Assembly (NCBI RefSeq): GCF_039543385.1
Contig: NZ_BAABJQ010000022.1
Coordinates: forward strand, 62,001 to 126,000
Source of the DNA: Rugosimonospora acidiphila
GTDB lineage: Bacteria; Actinomycetota; Actinomycetes; Mycobacteriales; Micromonosporaceae
Direction of reading: 5' to 3'
DNA: 64,000 nucleotides
A model generated the notes under the pieces. That model had not been told where the DNA came from, ran no database searches, and saw only the letters and a list, made by a program, of their open reading frames with translations. How positions within the stretch are numbered: position 1 is the stretch's first letter; each line of letters opens with the position of its first letter. This document shows, one piece after another, positions 43,972 through 53,054 of this stretch. A program made the translations under genes and the position numbers.

Positions 43972-46900
43972 TCAGGTCGAGACGGGCTCGGCCTGCCCGA
44001 TGAACGTCCGCCACTGCGCGGCGTACAGACCGTCCGCCTCCAGCAGCTCGTCGTGGGTACCGATCTCCGCCACCTTGCCCTGGTCGAGCACCACTATCCG
44101 GTCCGCCCGCGCGGCCGTGGTCAGCCGGTGCGCCACCACCAGGGTGGTGCGCCGGTTGGCCAGCCGGTCGGAGGCTTGCGTGACGATAGCCTCGGTGGCC
44201 AGGTCCAGCGCGGCGGTCGCCTCGTCCATCAGCAGCACGTCCGGTTCGACCAGCTCCGCCCTGGCCAGCGCGAGCAGTTGCCGCTGCCCGGCGGACAGGT
44301 TGCGCCCACGCTCCGAGATCGGGTGCAGGTACCCGCCCGGTAGCCGGGCGATCATGTGGTGCGCGCCCACCCTCGTCGCGGCCGCCTCGATCTCGGCGTC
44401 GGTGGCGTCCGGCCGGCCGTACGCGATGGTGTCCCGCACCGTGCCCGGGAACAGGTACGCCTCCTGCGGCACGACGCCGAGCCGGTGACGGTACTCGGCC
44501 AGGTCGTACCGGCGCACGTCCACGCCGTCCACCTCGACCGAGCCGCCGGTCACGTCGTAGAACCGGGACACCAGCTTGACCAGCGTGGACTTGCCGGCGC
44601 CGGTCTGCCCGACCAGCGCCACGGTCTCGCCGGGCTCGATCGCCAGGGTGACCCCGCGCATCGCCTCGGCGGTGTCCGGGCCGTACCGGAACCGCACGTC
44701 GCGCAGGTCGATCCGCCCGGTCAACCGGCCCGGTACCGGCACCGGGTCGGTCGCCGCCGGCGTGGAGGTCGGCGTGCGCAGCAGGTCGCTGACGCGGCGC
44801 AGGCCGACGGCCGCCTGCTGGTACCCGTCGAAGACCTGCGACAACTGCTGCACCGGTGAGAAGAACATGTCGATGTAGAGCAGGTAGGCGATCAGCGCCC
44901 CGGCCGTCAGCGACCCGGCGTGCACCAGGTGCGCGCCCACGACCAGGGCCAGCGCGCCCGCGGAGCTCGACAGGAACTGCACGAACGGGAAGTAGATCGC
45001 GATGTAGCGCTGGGCCCGGGTACGGCTGACCCGGTAGTCGTTGCTGCGCCCCGAGAACCGCTGCCGATTGGTCTGCTCCCGGCGGTACGCCTGGGTGGTG
45101 CGCATGCCGGCCACATTTTCCTGCAGGTCGGCGTTGACGATGCTGACCTTCTCCCGGGCCTCGGTGTACGCCTTCGACGACTTGGCCCGGAACAGCAGCG
45201 TGGCGACGAGCATCACGGGCAGGGTCGACAGCACGACCAGGCCCAGCTCCAAGTTGATCAGCAGCAGTGCGATCAGGATGCCCGCGAAGGTCAGCACGCT
45301 GACCGCCGCGGTGGCCAGGCCGGTCTGCAGGAACGTGGAGAACGCGTCGATGTCGCTGGTCATCCTGGTCATGATCCGGCCGGACAACTCGTGCTCGTAG
45401 TAGTCCAGGCCGAGCCGCTGCAGGTGGGAGAAGGTCTTGACGCGCAGCGTGTACAGCAGCCGTTCGCCGTTGCGCCCGGCCACCCGGATCTGCCCGATGT
45501 TGATCACGACGTCGATCAGCACCACCACCAGGCCGATCACCGAGACGGTCAGGATGATCGGGAAATGCCCGTGCTCGACGCCCCGGTCCACCCCGTCGCG
45601 GGTCAGCACCGGCAGCACCAGGCTGGCGATCGCGTCGAGCGCGACCAGCACCAGGGCGAACAGCAGCGGGCGCAGCACCGGCCGCAGCAGCCGGCCCAGG
45701 CCGAACGCCGGGTCGGGCGCGCGCACCGAGGTCTCGTCCACGTGCGGCTCGTCGGTGGCCGGTGGCAGCGTCGCGACCTGGGCGAGCAACTCCGGCGTCG
45801 GGGGGATGCTGGCCATGAACCCGGACATCGGGCCGCCGGCACCACCACCGCCACGGGCCATGCCGGCCCGGCCCATGCCGCCGCCCCGGGGCAGGCCGGC
45901 CGCCGCCGCTGAACTGCCGGCGGTCTCGCGGTAGGCCGGCTGGCCATTGTCGTCGCCGTCGATCTCGCGGACCCACAGCTGCGGGGTGATCCCGTCGACT
46001 CGCTCGCCGGTGTCCTCCCCGGCCGGCCGCTCGACCGGCAGTTCGCCGGCGTCGACGCCCTCGGCGTCGGTACCCGGGCCGGACAACAGCAGCCGGTACA
46101 GCGGGCAGCGCTCCTCCAGCTCGTCGTGGGTGCCGACGTCGACCACCCGGCCGGCGTCGAGCACCGCTATCCGGTCGGCCAGCGCCAGCGTGGAGCGGCG
46201 GTGCGCGATGAGCAGCGTGGTGCGCCCCTCCATCACCCGGTGCAGGGTGGCGTGGATTTCGGCCTCGACCCGGGCGTCCACCGCCGAGGTGGCGTCGTCC
46301 AGCACCAGTACCCGCGGATCGGTGATCAGGGCACGGGCCAGCGACACCCGCTGCCGCTGGCCGCCGGACAGGGTCAGGCCCTGCTCGCCGACCACCGTGT
46401 CGTACCCGTGCGGCAGCGCCATGATGAACTCGTGCGCCTCGGCCGCCCTGGCGGCGCCGATGATCTGCTCATCGGTGGCGTCCGGCCGGCCGTACCCGAT
46501 GTTGGCCCGCACGCTCTCGGAGAACAGGAAGCTGTCCTCCATGACCAGCCCGACCGCCGAGCGCAGCGAGTCCAGGCGCAGCTCGCGCACGTCGCGGTCG
46601 CCGATGCGCACCGAGCCGCCGCGTACGTCGTAGAAGCGCTGCATCAGCAGCGAGATGGTCGACTTGCCGGAGCCGGCGGTGCCGATCAGCGCCACCGTCT
46701 CACCGGGGCGCACCGACAGCGAGAAGCCGTCGAGCACCGGCTGCGAGGCGACGTACCCGAAGCTCGCGTCGTCGAAGGTGACCCCGGGCGCCTCGGTGGG
46801 CGACAGTTCGACCGCGTCCGGGGCCTCGGTGACCACCGGGCGGGAGTCGATGATCTCGAAGACCCGGATCACGCTGGCCCGGGCCTGCTGGCCGATGGTC

Positions 46901-47790
46901 AGCAGGCCGGACAGCATCCGAACCGGGGCCACCAGCTGGGCCAGGTAGGTGGAGAAGGCCAGGAACGTGCCGAGGGTGATCTGGCCGTGCACCGCCAGGT
47001 AACCACCCAGCGCCAGCACGCCGACCTGGCCCAGGGCCGGGATGGCCTGCAGCGCGGGGGTGTAGTGGCTGTTGAACCGGTTGGCCCGCAGCCGCAGGGC
47101 GAACAGCCGGCGCGCCGTGCCGGCCAGCTTGCCCAGTTCCTGCTCCTCCTGGCCGAAGCCCTTGACCACCCGTACCCCGGTGATCGCGTCATCGACCACG
47201 GCGGCGACCTCGGCGGCCTGCTGCTGGGCCTCCCACGTCGCGGGGAACAGCTTGCGCCGGGACAGCATCGCCACCCACCACAGCCCGGGGCCGACCGCCA
47301 GCGCGACGACCGTCAGCAGCGGGGACAGCACCAGCATCACGACCAGCGAGATGACGAACAGCAGCAGGTTGCCCAGCATGATCGGCAGCATTCCGAGCAG
47401 CGCCTGCACCATGGTGATGTCCGAGGTGGCGCGGCCGATGAGCTGTCCGGTCTGCAACTCGTCCTGGCGCGCGCCGTCCAGCCGGGACAGCGCGGCGAAC
47501 ATGTCGTTGCGCAGGTCGTGCTGGACGTCCAGGGACAGCCGGCCGCCCTCGTACCGGCGGATGTACGACGCGCCGTAGTTCACCAGTGCGGCGAGGATCA
47601 GAGCCGCGGCCAGGGGCGCCAGGGCGTCGCGCCGGCTCAGGATCGAGTTGTCCACGATCGACCGCTGTAGCAGCGGTACCAGCGCGGTCAGCGCCATGCC
47701 CACCACCGACGAGCCGAAGGCGAGCACCACCCGCAGCCTGAACCGCCAGCAGTACGCCAGCAGCCGGCGCAACCAGCCGTCCCCGTTCAC
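43972..47790 (-). CDS. Fused full-length ABC multidrug-type exporter
   Basis: 1272 residues in the order TMD-NBD-TMD-NBD. First half: Walker A GTAGSGKST, signature LSGGQRQ, Walker B VLVLDDATS; linker about 600-690 with a Gly/Ala-rich stretch; second half: GQTGAGKST, a variant signature LSAGQRQ, LLMDEATAALD. Actinobacteria usually encode the halves as two genes, so this is a natural fusion. GTG 47790 overlaps the stop of the MarR gene and has a perfect GGAGG site. It probably exports a drug or lipid under MarR control. Confidence 0.92.
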   Translation of the reverse strand: MNGDGWLRRLLAYCWRFRLRVVLAFGSSVVGMALTALVPLLQRSIVDNSILSRRDALAPLAAALILAALVNYGASYIRRYEGGRLSLDVQHDLRNDMFAALSRLDGARQDELQTGQLIGRATSDITMVQALLGMLPIMLGNLLLFVISLVVMLVLSPLLTVVALAVGPGLWWVAMLSRRKLFPATWEAQQQAAEVAAVVDDAITGVRVVKGFGQEEQELGKLAGTARRLFALRLRANRFNSHYTPALQAIPALGQVGVLALGGYLAVHGQITLGTFLAFSTYLAQLVAPVRMLSGLLTIGQQARASVIRVFEIIDSRPVVTEAPDAVELSPTEAPGVTFDDASFGYVASQPVLDGFSLSVRPGETVALIGTAGSGKSTISLLMQRFYDVRGGSVRIGDRDVRELRLDSLRSAVGLVMEDSFLFSESVRANIGYGRPDATDEQIIGAARAAEAHEFIMALPHGYDTVVGEQGLTLSGGQRQRVSLARALITDPRVLVLDDATSAVDARVEAEIHATLHRVMEGRTTLLIAHRRSTLALADRIAVLDAGRVVDVGTHDELEERCPLYRLLLSGPGTDAEGVDAGELPVERPAGEDTGERVDGITPQLWVREIDGDDNGQPAYRETAGSSAAAAGLPRGGGMGRAGMARGGGGAGGPMSGFMASIPPTPELLAQVATLPPATDEPHVDETSVRAPDPAFGLGRLLRPVLRPLLFALVLVALDAIASLVLPVLTRDGVDRGVEHGHFPIILTVSVIGLVVVLIDVVINIGQIRVAGRNGERLLYTLRVKTFSHLQRLGLDYYEHELSGRIMTRMTSDIDAFSTFLQTGLATAAVSVLTFAGILIALLLINLELGLVVLSTLPVMLVATLLFRAKSSKAYTEAREKVSIVNADLQENVAGMRTTQAYRREQTNRQRFSGRSNDYRVSRTRAQRYIAIYFPFVQFLSSSAGALALVVGAHLVHAGSLTAGALIAYLLYIDMFFSPVQQLSQVFDGYQQAAVGLRRVSDLLRTPTSTPAATDPVPVPGRLTGRIDLRDVRFRYGPDTAEAMRGVTLAIEPGETVALVGQTGAGKSTLVKLVSRFYDVTGGSVEVDGVDVRRYDLAEYRHRLGVVPQEAYLFPGTVRDTIAYGRPDATDAEIEAAATRVGAHHMIARLPGGYLHPISERGRNLSAGQRQLLALARAELVEPDVLLMDEATAALDLATEAIVTQASDRLANRRTTLVVAHRLTTAARADRIVVLDQGKVAEIGTHDELLEADGLYAAQWRTFIGQAEPVST

Positions 47791-48242
47791 CGCACCTCCT
47801 TCTCCGCCGCGGCGGATACCCGGCCGCGGAGCCACTCGTCCAGCACGTCACCGGCGTCGGCCAGGCCGTCGATCAGCTGGTCGGCGTCGGCCATCCGGCC
47901 CAGCAGCGGCGCGAGCGCGTCCTGGTACGCCTCGTCGGCGCGGGCCAGTGCCGTCCGGCCGGCGTCGGTCAGCTGCAGCCGCACGATCCGCCGGTCGCCC
48001 GGCTCGCCGCACCGCTCGGCGTACCCGGCGGCGATCAGCCCGTCGGCCAGCGCGGTCAGCGTCGGCTTGCGTACCGCCAGCCGCTGGGCCAGCCGCGCCG
48101 AGCGCTCACCGCCCTCGCTGAGCACGGCGAGCATCCGGTACTGCGGGATGGTTACCCCGGCATTGGCGAATTCCAGCATCCGCTGGAGGCGGGCGAGCAC
48201 CCGGACCGCCCGCAGCCGGCGGGGCGGCGTCGGTGACGTCAT
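47787..48242 (-). CDS. MarR-family transcriptional regulator
   Basis: 151 residues with the winged helix SARLAQRLAVRKPTLTALADGLIAAGYAERCGEPGDRRIVRLQLTDAGR spread over about 50-100. It precedes and overlaps the ABC exporter gene (GTGA), so it is the likely repressor of the pair. ATG 48242 has no ribosome site; TTAG-AAATC-CTAA lies two bases upstream. Confidence 0.92.
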   Translation of the reverse strand: MTSPTPPRRLRAVRVLARLQRMLEFANAGVTIPQYRMLAVLSEGGERSARLAQRLAVRKPTLTALADGLIAAGYAERCGEPGDRRIVRLQLTDAGRTALARADEAYQDALAPLLGRMADADQLIDGLADAGDVLDEWLRGRVSAAAEKEVR

Positions 48243-48243
48243 G

Positions 48244-48256
48244 TTAGAAATCCTAA
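48244..48256. promoter_or_regulatory. Palindrome before the MarR start codon
   Basis: TTAG (48244-48247) and CTAA (48253-48256) flank AAATC. With a GGTTAG/CCTAAC element nearby (around 48268-48274) it forms an AT-richer operator-like region next to the start codon. A leaderless mRNA is likely. Confidence 0.45.
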
Positions 48257-48379
48257 TGGTTCGACCACCTAACCTTCGACGCGTGAGATAGAGATCACCG
48301 GCGCCCGTGCGGGGACGACGGCCGCGCGCGGGGCGGGACGGGACGCTGGGGGGCGTTCGGGGCGCCCCGCCCGCCGAGC

Positions 48380-48468
48380 GGGCTCAGCCGCCGGGGCTCA
48401 GCCGCCGGGGCTCAGCCGCCGGGGCTCAGCCGAGCAAGGCTCAGCCGAGCGGGGCTCAGCCGAGCGGG
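48380..48468. repeat. 14-15 bp repeats, six copies, spanning the kinase stop codon
   Basis: On the minus strand the kinase ends CGCTCGGCTGA. The unit CGCTCGGCTGAGCCC then recurs three times (15 bp), followed by three perfect 14-bp units CGGCGGCTGAGCCC. Every unit carries TGA in the same place as the true stop. Confidence 0.95.
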
Positions 48469-50147
48469 CGGAAGCTGGCCATGATGGCCCGGTACTGGTC
48501 CTCGCTGGTCTGCCAGTCGAACTGCCGGGTGCGCCAGGCCACCGCGTAGGCGTGCTGGGGGGACGCGATGACGCAGCGGTCCAGGCCGTGCTGGGTCGTC
48601 TGGCTGGAGTCCGAGAACGTGTACTCCCACTGGGCGGCGCCGTCAAAGTAGTACGGCACCTTGGTGATCCCCAGGTCGGTGTAGCCAGTGGGCGCGCCGG
48701 CGGCCAGCAGGTTGGTCTCCGCCCGGCGCCAGTGCGAGATCGGGTCGCCGTCGGGCGTGAACGGCTCGATGGCCAGCACCCGCAAATTGCCCGGCTCCCG
48801 GAAGCACACCCCGTGCGGACCCGACGTCATGAGCCACCCGGCCGGTACGGAGATCCGGAATCCGGAGGGGTCCAGGTACCAGACGAACCCGGGCAGCAGC
48901 GCGTCCCACCCGGGCCGGGGCGGCATCGAGGCGACCGGTACCGGGTGGCCCGCCGCCGCGCACGCGTCGGTACCCAGTACCGGGACGGGGGAGGGTCGCG
49001 CCGTGGCCGGCGAAGGGGGGGCGGCGCTCGGCGTCACGCCCTGCCGGGCCGAATGCACCTGACGGCTCGAGTGCACCTGATGAGGCGAGTGCATCAGCAT
49101 CGTGCCGACGCCGGCGAGCAGCACCGCCACCAGCAGGGACGCGGCGAGCCACGTACGGCGGCGGTGCGCCGGCCGCCAGGCCCACCAGGGTGGGCGGGCC
49201 GGGGCGCCGTCCGGGTCCTCGGCCGTCCCCGGCGAGGTCGCCGCCTCCCCCCGCCACACCGCCCCGGACTCCACGGGCGCGGCCTCCCGCACCCGGCGCT
49301 GGCCCGGAATGCGCCGCCGCCCGGTGCCGGCCTGGTCGATCACGCGCTGCAGGGCGCGCCGCACCTGGTCCGGCGTCATCCGGTCCTTCGGGTGGCGGCG
49401 CAGCAGCCCGCTGAGCACCGGCTTGAGCGCCCCGGCCCGCCGGGGCGGGTCGGGCAGCGCGGTGGCCAGCGCGGTGAGCGTCGCCATGGTGCTGGAGCGG
49501 GCGTACGGCGAGCGCCCCTCGACCGCGGCGTACACGGTGGCGCCCAGCGACCAGAGGTCGGACTCGGGGGTCGAGGTGCCGTCCCGGGCCCGCTCCGGCG
49601 CGACGTACTGCGCCGAGCCGAGGACCAGGCCGGGCATCGTCACCGCGCCGTCCGAGTCGAAGATGGCCAGGCCGAAGTCGGTGAGCACGGTCCGCCCGTC
49701 GTCGGCGATCAGCACGTTGCCCGGCTTCACGTCACGGTGCAGCACCCCGGCCTCGTGCGCCGCGCTCAGCGCGGCCAGCACGGACAGCCCGATCCGCGCC
49801 GCGCGCGCCGGGCTCACCGGGCCGTCGACGGCGATCACCTCGTGCAGGGAGCGGGACGGGACGTACTCCATGACGATCCACGGCCACTCCTCGGTGTGCA
49901 CCACATCGTAGATCTTCACGACGTTGGGGTGGTTGAGCCGGGCCGCGGTGCGGGCCTCGCGCAGGGTGCGGAAGCGCAGTTCGGCGCGGTCGGTCTCGGA
50001 CAGTCCCGCGGGCGGTACCACCTCCTTGATGGCCACGTCGCGGGCGAGTACCTCGTCGCGTGCCAGCCAGACCAGGCCCATGCCGCCGCCACCCAGCTGC
50101 TGCTGCAGGCGGTAACGGCCGGCCACCAGGGTCTGCGCAGATGCCAT
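48456..50147 (-). CDS. Membrane Ser/Thr protein kinase (PknB-like)
   Basis: 563 residues. The kinase domain spans about 12-270: LGGGGMG (18-24), Lys41 in AIKEV, HRDVKPGN, DFG and a Ser/Val-rich APE region. A membrane helix (SLLVAVLLAGVGTML) lies near 350, and the outer part of about 190 residues (FVWYLDPSGFRISVPAGW) is probably a ligand-sensing domain with no PASTA repeats. ATG 50147 has GGGGAA four bases upstream. It follows the sortase gene closely. Confidence 0.92.
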   Translation of the reverse strand: MASAQTLVAGRYRLQQQLGGGGMGLVWLARDEVLARDVAIKEVVPPAGLSETDRAELRFRTLREARTAARLNHPNVVKIYDVVHTEEWPWIVMEYVPSRSLHEVIAVDGPVSPARAARIGLSVLAALSAAHEAGVLHRDVKPGNVLIADDGRTVLTDFGLAIFDSDGAVTMPGLVLGSAQYVAPERARDGTSTPESDLWSLGATVYAAVEGRSPYARSSTMATLTALATALPDPPRRAGALKPVLSGLLRRHPKDRMTPDQVRRALQRVIDQAGTGRRRIPGQRRVREAAPVESGAVWRGEAATSPGTAEDPDGAPARPPWWAWRPAHRRRTWLAASLLVAVLLAGVGTMLMHSPHQVHSSRQVHSARQGVTPSAAPPSPATARPSPVPVLGTDACAAAGHPVPVASMPPRPGWDALLPGFVWYLDPSGFRISVPAGWLMTSGPHGVCFREPGNLRVLAIEPFTPDGDPISHWRRAETNLLAAGAPTGYTDLGITKVPYYFDGAAQWEYTFSDSSQTTQHGLDRCVIASPQHAYAVAWRTRQFDWQTSEDQYRAIMASFRPLG

Positions 50148-50167
50148 CGCTTCCCCACCCATGCCAG

Positions 50168-50938
50168 TCACGCCGCGACGGCGAACACCACGGTGTTGTC
50201 CAGGTAGGACCCGCGCCCGCGATCGAACCTGCCGCCGCAGGTAATCAACCGTAACTGAGGATCGGGGGTCGGGCCGTAGACCGTGGCGCTTGGGAAGGCC
50301 TTTTTCGAATATTCGGCGATCGACACCGCCCGGAAGGACAGCCACTGTCCCGCCCGTTCGACCTCTATCAACGCGCCGGGCCGCAGCCGGTTCAGCCGGA
50401 AGAACACCGCCGGCCCCTGGGTGGAGTCGATGTGCCCGGCGATCACCGCCGGGCCGATCTCGCCGGGCCGGGTCCCGTCCGCGTACCAGCCCGCGTCGCC
50501 CCAGGACCGCGGCGCCGCCAGCGAACCGTCCGGCAGCAGGTGCAGCGTCTCCAGCGGCGCGTCCACCCCGATGTCGGGGATGCGGACGCGCACGGGAGGG
50601 GCGTCGCCGGGCGGCCCGCCCGCCCCGGGTAGCCCGCCCGCGCCGGGTAACCCGCCCGCCCCGGGTAGCCCGTCCGCGCCGGGTAGGCCGGTGCCCGGCG
50701 ACGCGGTGGCGGCCGGCGGCGTGCCCGGCGGCGCGGTCGAGCCGGCGAGCGGGTTCGTGGTCACGGCCGGGGCGGCGGCCGCCACCCCGGCCGCCAACCC
50801 GGTTCGCGCGGCGGGGGCGGGCGGCACGGCCCCGCCCCGGGTGTCGGGGGCCTGCGATCCGGGTGGCAGGGCCACCAGCAGGAGCACCCCGAGGGCGCCG
50901 GCGAGGCCCGTGGACAGCGGGCGGTCCCGCCGGGCCAT
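50168..50938 (-). CDS. Class F sortase
   Basis: 256 residues. An N-terminal membrane helix (GLAGALGVLLLVALPP) is followed by a linker with collagen-like LPGAGG repeats (about 85-115). The sortase barrel shows His in AVIAGHIDS, Cys in RLITCGG and an Arg (FDRGRGSYLDN), the catalytic set. Class F sortases anchor surface proteins by cleaving an LPxTG-like signal. It starts five bases after the stop of the DUF4397 gene, a likely substrate. Confidence 0.9.
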   Translation of the reverse strand: MARRDRPLSTGLAGALGVLLLVALPPGSQAPDTRGGAVPPAPAARTGLAAGVAAAAPAVTTNPLAGSTAPPGTPPAATASPGTGLPGADGLPGAGGLPGAGGLPGAGGPPGDAPPVRVRIPDIGVDAPLETLHLLPDGSLAAPRSWGDAGWYADGTRPGEIGPAVIAGHIDSTQGPAVFFRLNRLRPGALIEVERAGQWLSFRAVSIAEYSKKAFPSATVYGPTPDPQLRLITCGGRFDRGRGSYLDNTVVFAVAA

Positions 50939-50943
50939 GCGGG

Positions 50944-51795
50944 TCAACGCCGAGCGGCGCGGCGGCGGACCGCGATGGTGGCGCCGCTGACCAACGCGAT
51001 CGCCGCGGCGACGAGGCCGATCGCGGGCAGCGGATTCCGGTGCTGGCTGCCCCCCGCGCCGGTGGCCACGCCGCCGCTGGGCACCCGGCCGCTGCGCAGC
51101 GCGTCCGACCGCAGTTGCGAGGTCAACCCGCCCGCCTTCGCGTCGAGCACGATCAGCGAGTACACGTTGCCGGCGCCCAGGCTGGCGCGCATCGTGCTGG
51201 TCGGGCCGCCCGATGTGCCCTGCGCCTTGACCGTCCACGTGCCGGCGGTCACGTCGAGGTACTGGGTGGTGGTGGCGAACGCGACGCCGTCGGCGATGTG
51301 GCTCCCGCCGGCGAGCCAGACGTCGAGCGCGGGCGCGCGCAGGGACGCCTGGATGATGCGCACCTTCGCCTTGCCGGCCGGCGGCAGGCTCAGGTCGTCG
51401 TCGATCACCTTGAGGCCCAGCGCCGCGTGCGTGCCGACCCCGGCCACCGTGTACGCCCCGCCGTCGGCCACCGTGACGGTGGTGGTCAGCACGGGGGGAT
51501 CGCTGGCCGGCGCTCCGGCGGTGCGCATGGCGACCGCGTAGGTGCCGGTGGGCACGGTCAGGTACGTGGACACGGTGCCGTACCCGACGCCCGGGAACAC
51601 CTGCGGCGAGCCGCCCGCCACGGAGCTGAGGTACACGTCAACGTCCGGGGTGTCGGGGGACAGGTGTGCGAGCCGGACATAGCCGACGGTGCCCGCGGCA
51701 CCGCTCGGCGGCGCGGCGATGCCGCTCACGCCGAGCGCGAGCAGCGGGATGATGGCAAGGACACCGATCCGTCGACGCCACGCGGATGCTGACAC
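50944..51795 (-). CDS. DUF4397 surface protein with C-terminal anchor
   Basis: 283 residues. A signal peptide (RRRIGVLAIIPLLALGVSGIA) is followed by two tandem DUF4397 beta domains (VRLAHLSPDTPDVDVYLS, VRIIQASLRAPALDVWLAG). The end has LPAIG, a hydrophobic helix and RRRAARR, a layout like a sortase sorting signal with Ile in place of Thr. GTG 51795 has GGGAGG upstream. DUF4397 genes are often next to class F sortases. Confidence 0.9.
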   Translation of the reverse strand: MSASAWRRRIGVLAIIPLLALGVSGIAAPPSGAAGTVGYVRLAHLSPDTPDVDVYLSSVAGGSPQVFPGVGYGTVSTYLTVPTGTYAVAMRTAGAPASDPPVLTTTVTVADGGAYTVAGVGTHAALGLKVIDDDLSLPPAGKAKVRIIQASLRAPALDVWLAGGSHIADGVAFATTTQYLDVTAGTWTVKAQGTSGGPTSTMRASLGAGNVYSLIVLDAKAGGLTSQLRSDALRSGRVPSGGVATGAGGSQHRNPLPAIGLVAAAIALVSGATIAVRRRAARR

Positions 51796-51941
51796 GGATT
51801 ACCTCCCTCACGTTCGGGCTGCTGGGCGGCACCGGCCGGCCGCGCCGTCGCCGACTTTAGCCATGATCGCGACAGAAGATGGTCCAATGTCCGACTCTGT
51901 CAAGCAGTCTTCCTAACATTCAGGTGCTGGTCCGGCGCCTA

Positions 51942-51967
51942 GGTATCGATGCAGATAGATCAATACC
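51942..51967. promoter_or_regulatory. Inverted repeat upstream of the methyltransferase
   Basis: GGTATCGAT (51942-51950) and ATCAATACC (51959-51967) match at eight of nine positions around an eight-base spacer. It sits between the divergent DUF4397 and methyltransferase genes; the owner of this possible operator is unknown. Confidence 0.45.
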
Positions 51968-52015
51968 GAGGTCCCACGGGACGCGCCGCGGGCGCCCACC
52001 GACCGGCGTGCCATC

Positions 52016-52852
52016 ATGTCGGACATGGTCGGGTCCGTGCTGCGGGTGGGTGCCCGCAACGCCCGCTTCCAGCAGTGGCAGGCGCTGCTGTCCAACCGCG
52101 CCAAGCGGCAGCGCGCCGGCGAGTTCCTGGTCCACGGGGTGCGGCCGATCAGTCTCGCGATCAGCCACGGCTGGCCGGTGCGGACGTTGCTGTACGACGA
52201 CGACCGGGTCACCCAGTCCTCGTGGGCCGCCGAACTCCTCGACCGGGTGGACGCGGACCGGATCGCGGTCCGCGCCGAGCTGCTGGCCGAGCTGGGCGAC
52301 AAGGCCGAGGGCGCGCCCGAGCTGATAGCGGTCGTCGGCATGCCACCGGACGACCCGGCCCGGATCCCGGTCGGCCCCGACCTGCTGGTGGTGGTCTTCG
52401 ACCGACCGGGGAGCCCCGGCAACATCGGTAGCCTGATCCGTTCCGCCGACGCGTTCGGCGCGTCGGCCGTGGTCATCACCGGGCATGCCGCCGACCCGTA
52501 CGACCCGAAATCGGTGCGGGCCAGTACCGGTTCACTGTTCGCGCTGCCGGTGGTGCGCCTGCCCAGCCACCGGCCGGTGCTGGATTGGGCCGAGGCGGTG
52601 CGCGGCGACGGCGTCCCGCTGCGGTTGGTCGGGGCCGACGAGCGGGGCCAGACGCCGATCGCCGAGCTGGACCTGACCGGGCCGACGGCCCTGGTGATCG
52701 GGAACGAGACGGTTGGGCTCAGCGGCGCGTGGCGCGAGGCGTGCGACGCCCTGATGCGCATCCCGATGTCGGGCGCGGCCAGCTCGCTGAACGCGGCCGC
52801 GGCCGGTTCTGTCGCGCTGTACGAGGCGGCCCGCCAGCGATCCGCCGGGTAG
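52016..52852 (+). CDS. TrmH/SpoU-family RNA 2'-O-methyltransferase
   Basis: 278 residues. The N-terminal substrate-binding domain is followed by the knotted SpoU fold with NIGSLIRSADAFG (motif 1), GNETVGL (motif 2) and IPMSGAASSLNAAAAG (motif 3). It methylates a ribose in tRNA or rRNA; the position cannot be told. A second ATG at 52025 is possible. Confidence 0.92.
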   Translation: MSDMVGSVLRVGARNARFQQWQALLSNRAKRQRAGEFLVHGVRPISLAISHGWPVRTLLYDDDRVTQSSWAAELLDRVDADRIAVRAELLAELGDKAEGAPELIAVVGMPPDDPARIPVGPDLLVVVFDRPGSPGNIGSLIRSADAFGASAVVITGHAADPYDPKSVRASTGSLFALPVVRLPSHRPVLDWAEAVRGDGVPLRLVGADERGQTPIAELDLTGPTALVIGNETVGLSGAWREACDALMRIPMSGAASSLNAAAAGSVALYEAARQRSAG

Positions 52853-52913
52853 CGGGCGGGGGCCGGGTCATTGAGCTGGCTCCGAGGTTCGGGGCCGGCC
52901 CGGGAATCGAGGC

Positions 52914-53054
52914 GGCCCGAAAATTAAGGCGGGCCGGCGTCGATTCTGGTCGGCCCGAAAATTAAGGCGGGCCGGCGGTGATTCTGGTCGGCCCGAAAAT
53001 TAAGGCGGGCCGGCGGTGATTCTGGTCGGCCCGAAAATTAAGGCGGGCCGGCGT
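52914..53054. repeat. 38-bp tandem repeat, 3.7 copies, after the methyltransferase
   Basis: Units begin at 52914, 52952, 52990 and 53028 (partial), nearly identical. Each holds GGCCCG and CGGGCC arms around the AT-rich loop AAAATTAAGG, so each copy can form a 6-bp hairpin. No spacers. Confidence 0.96.
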
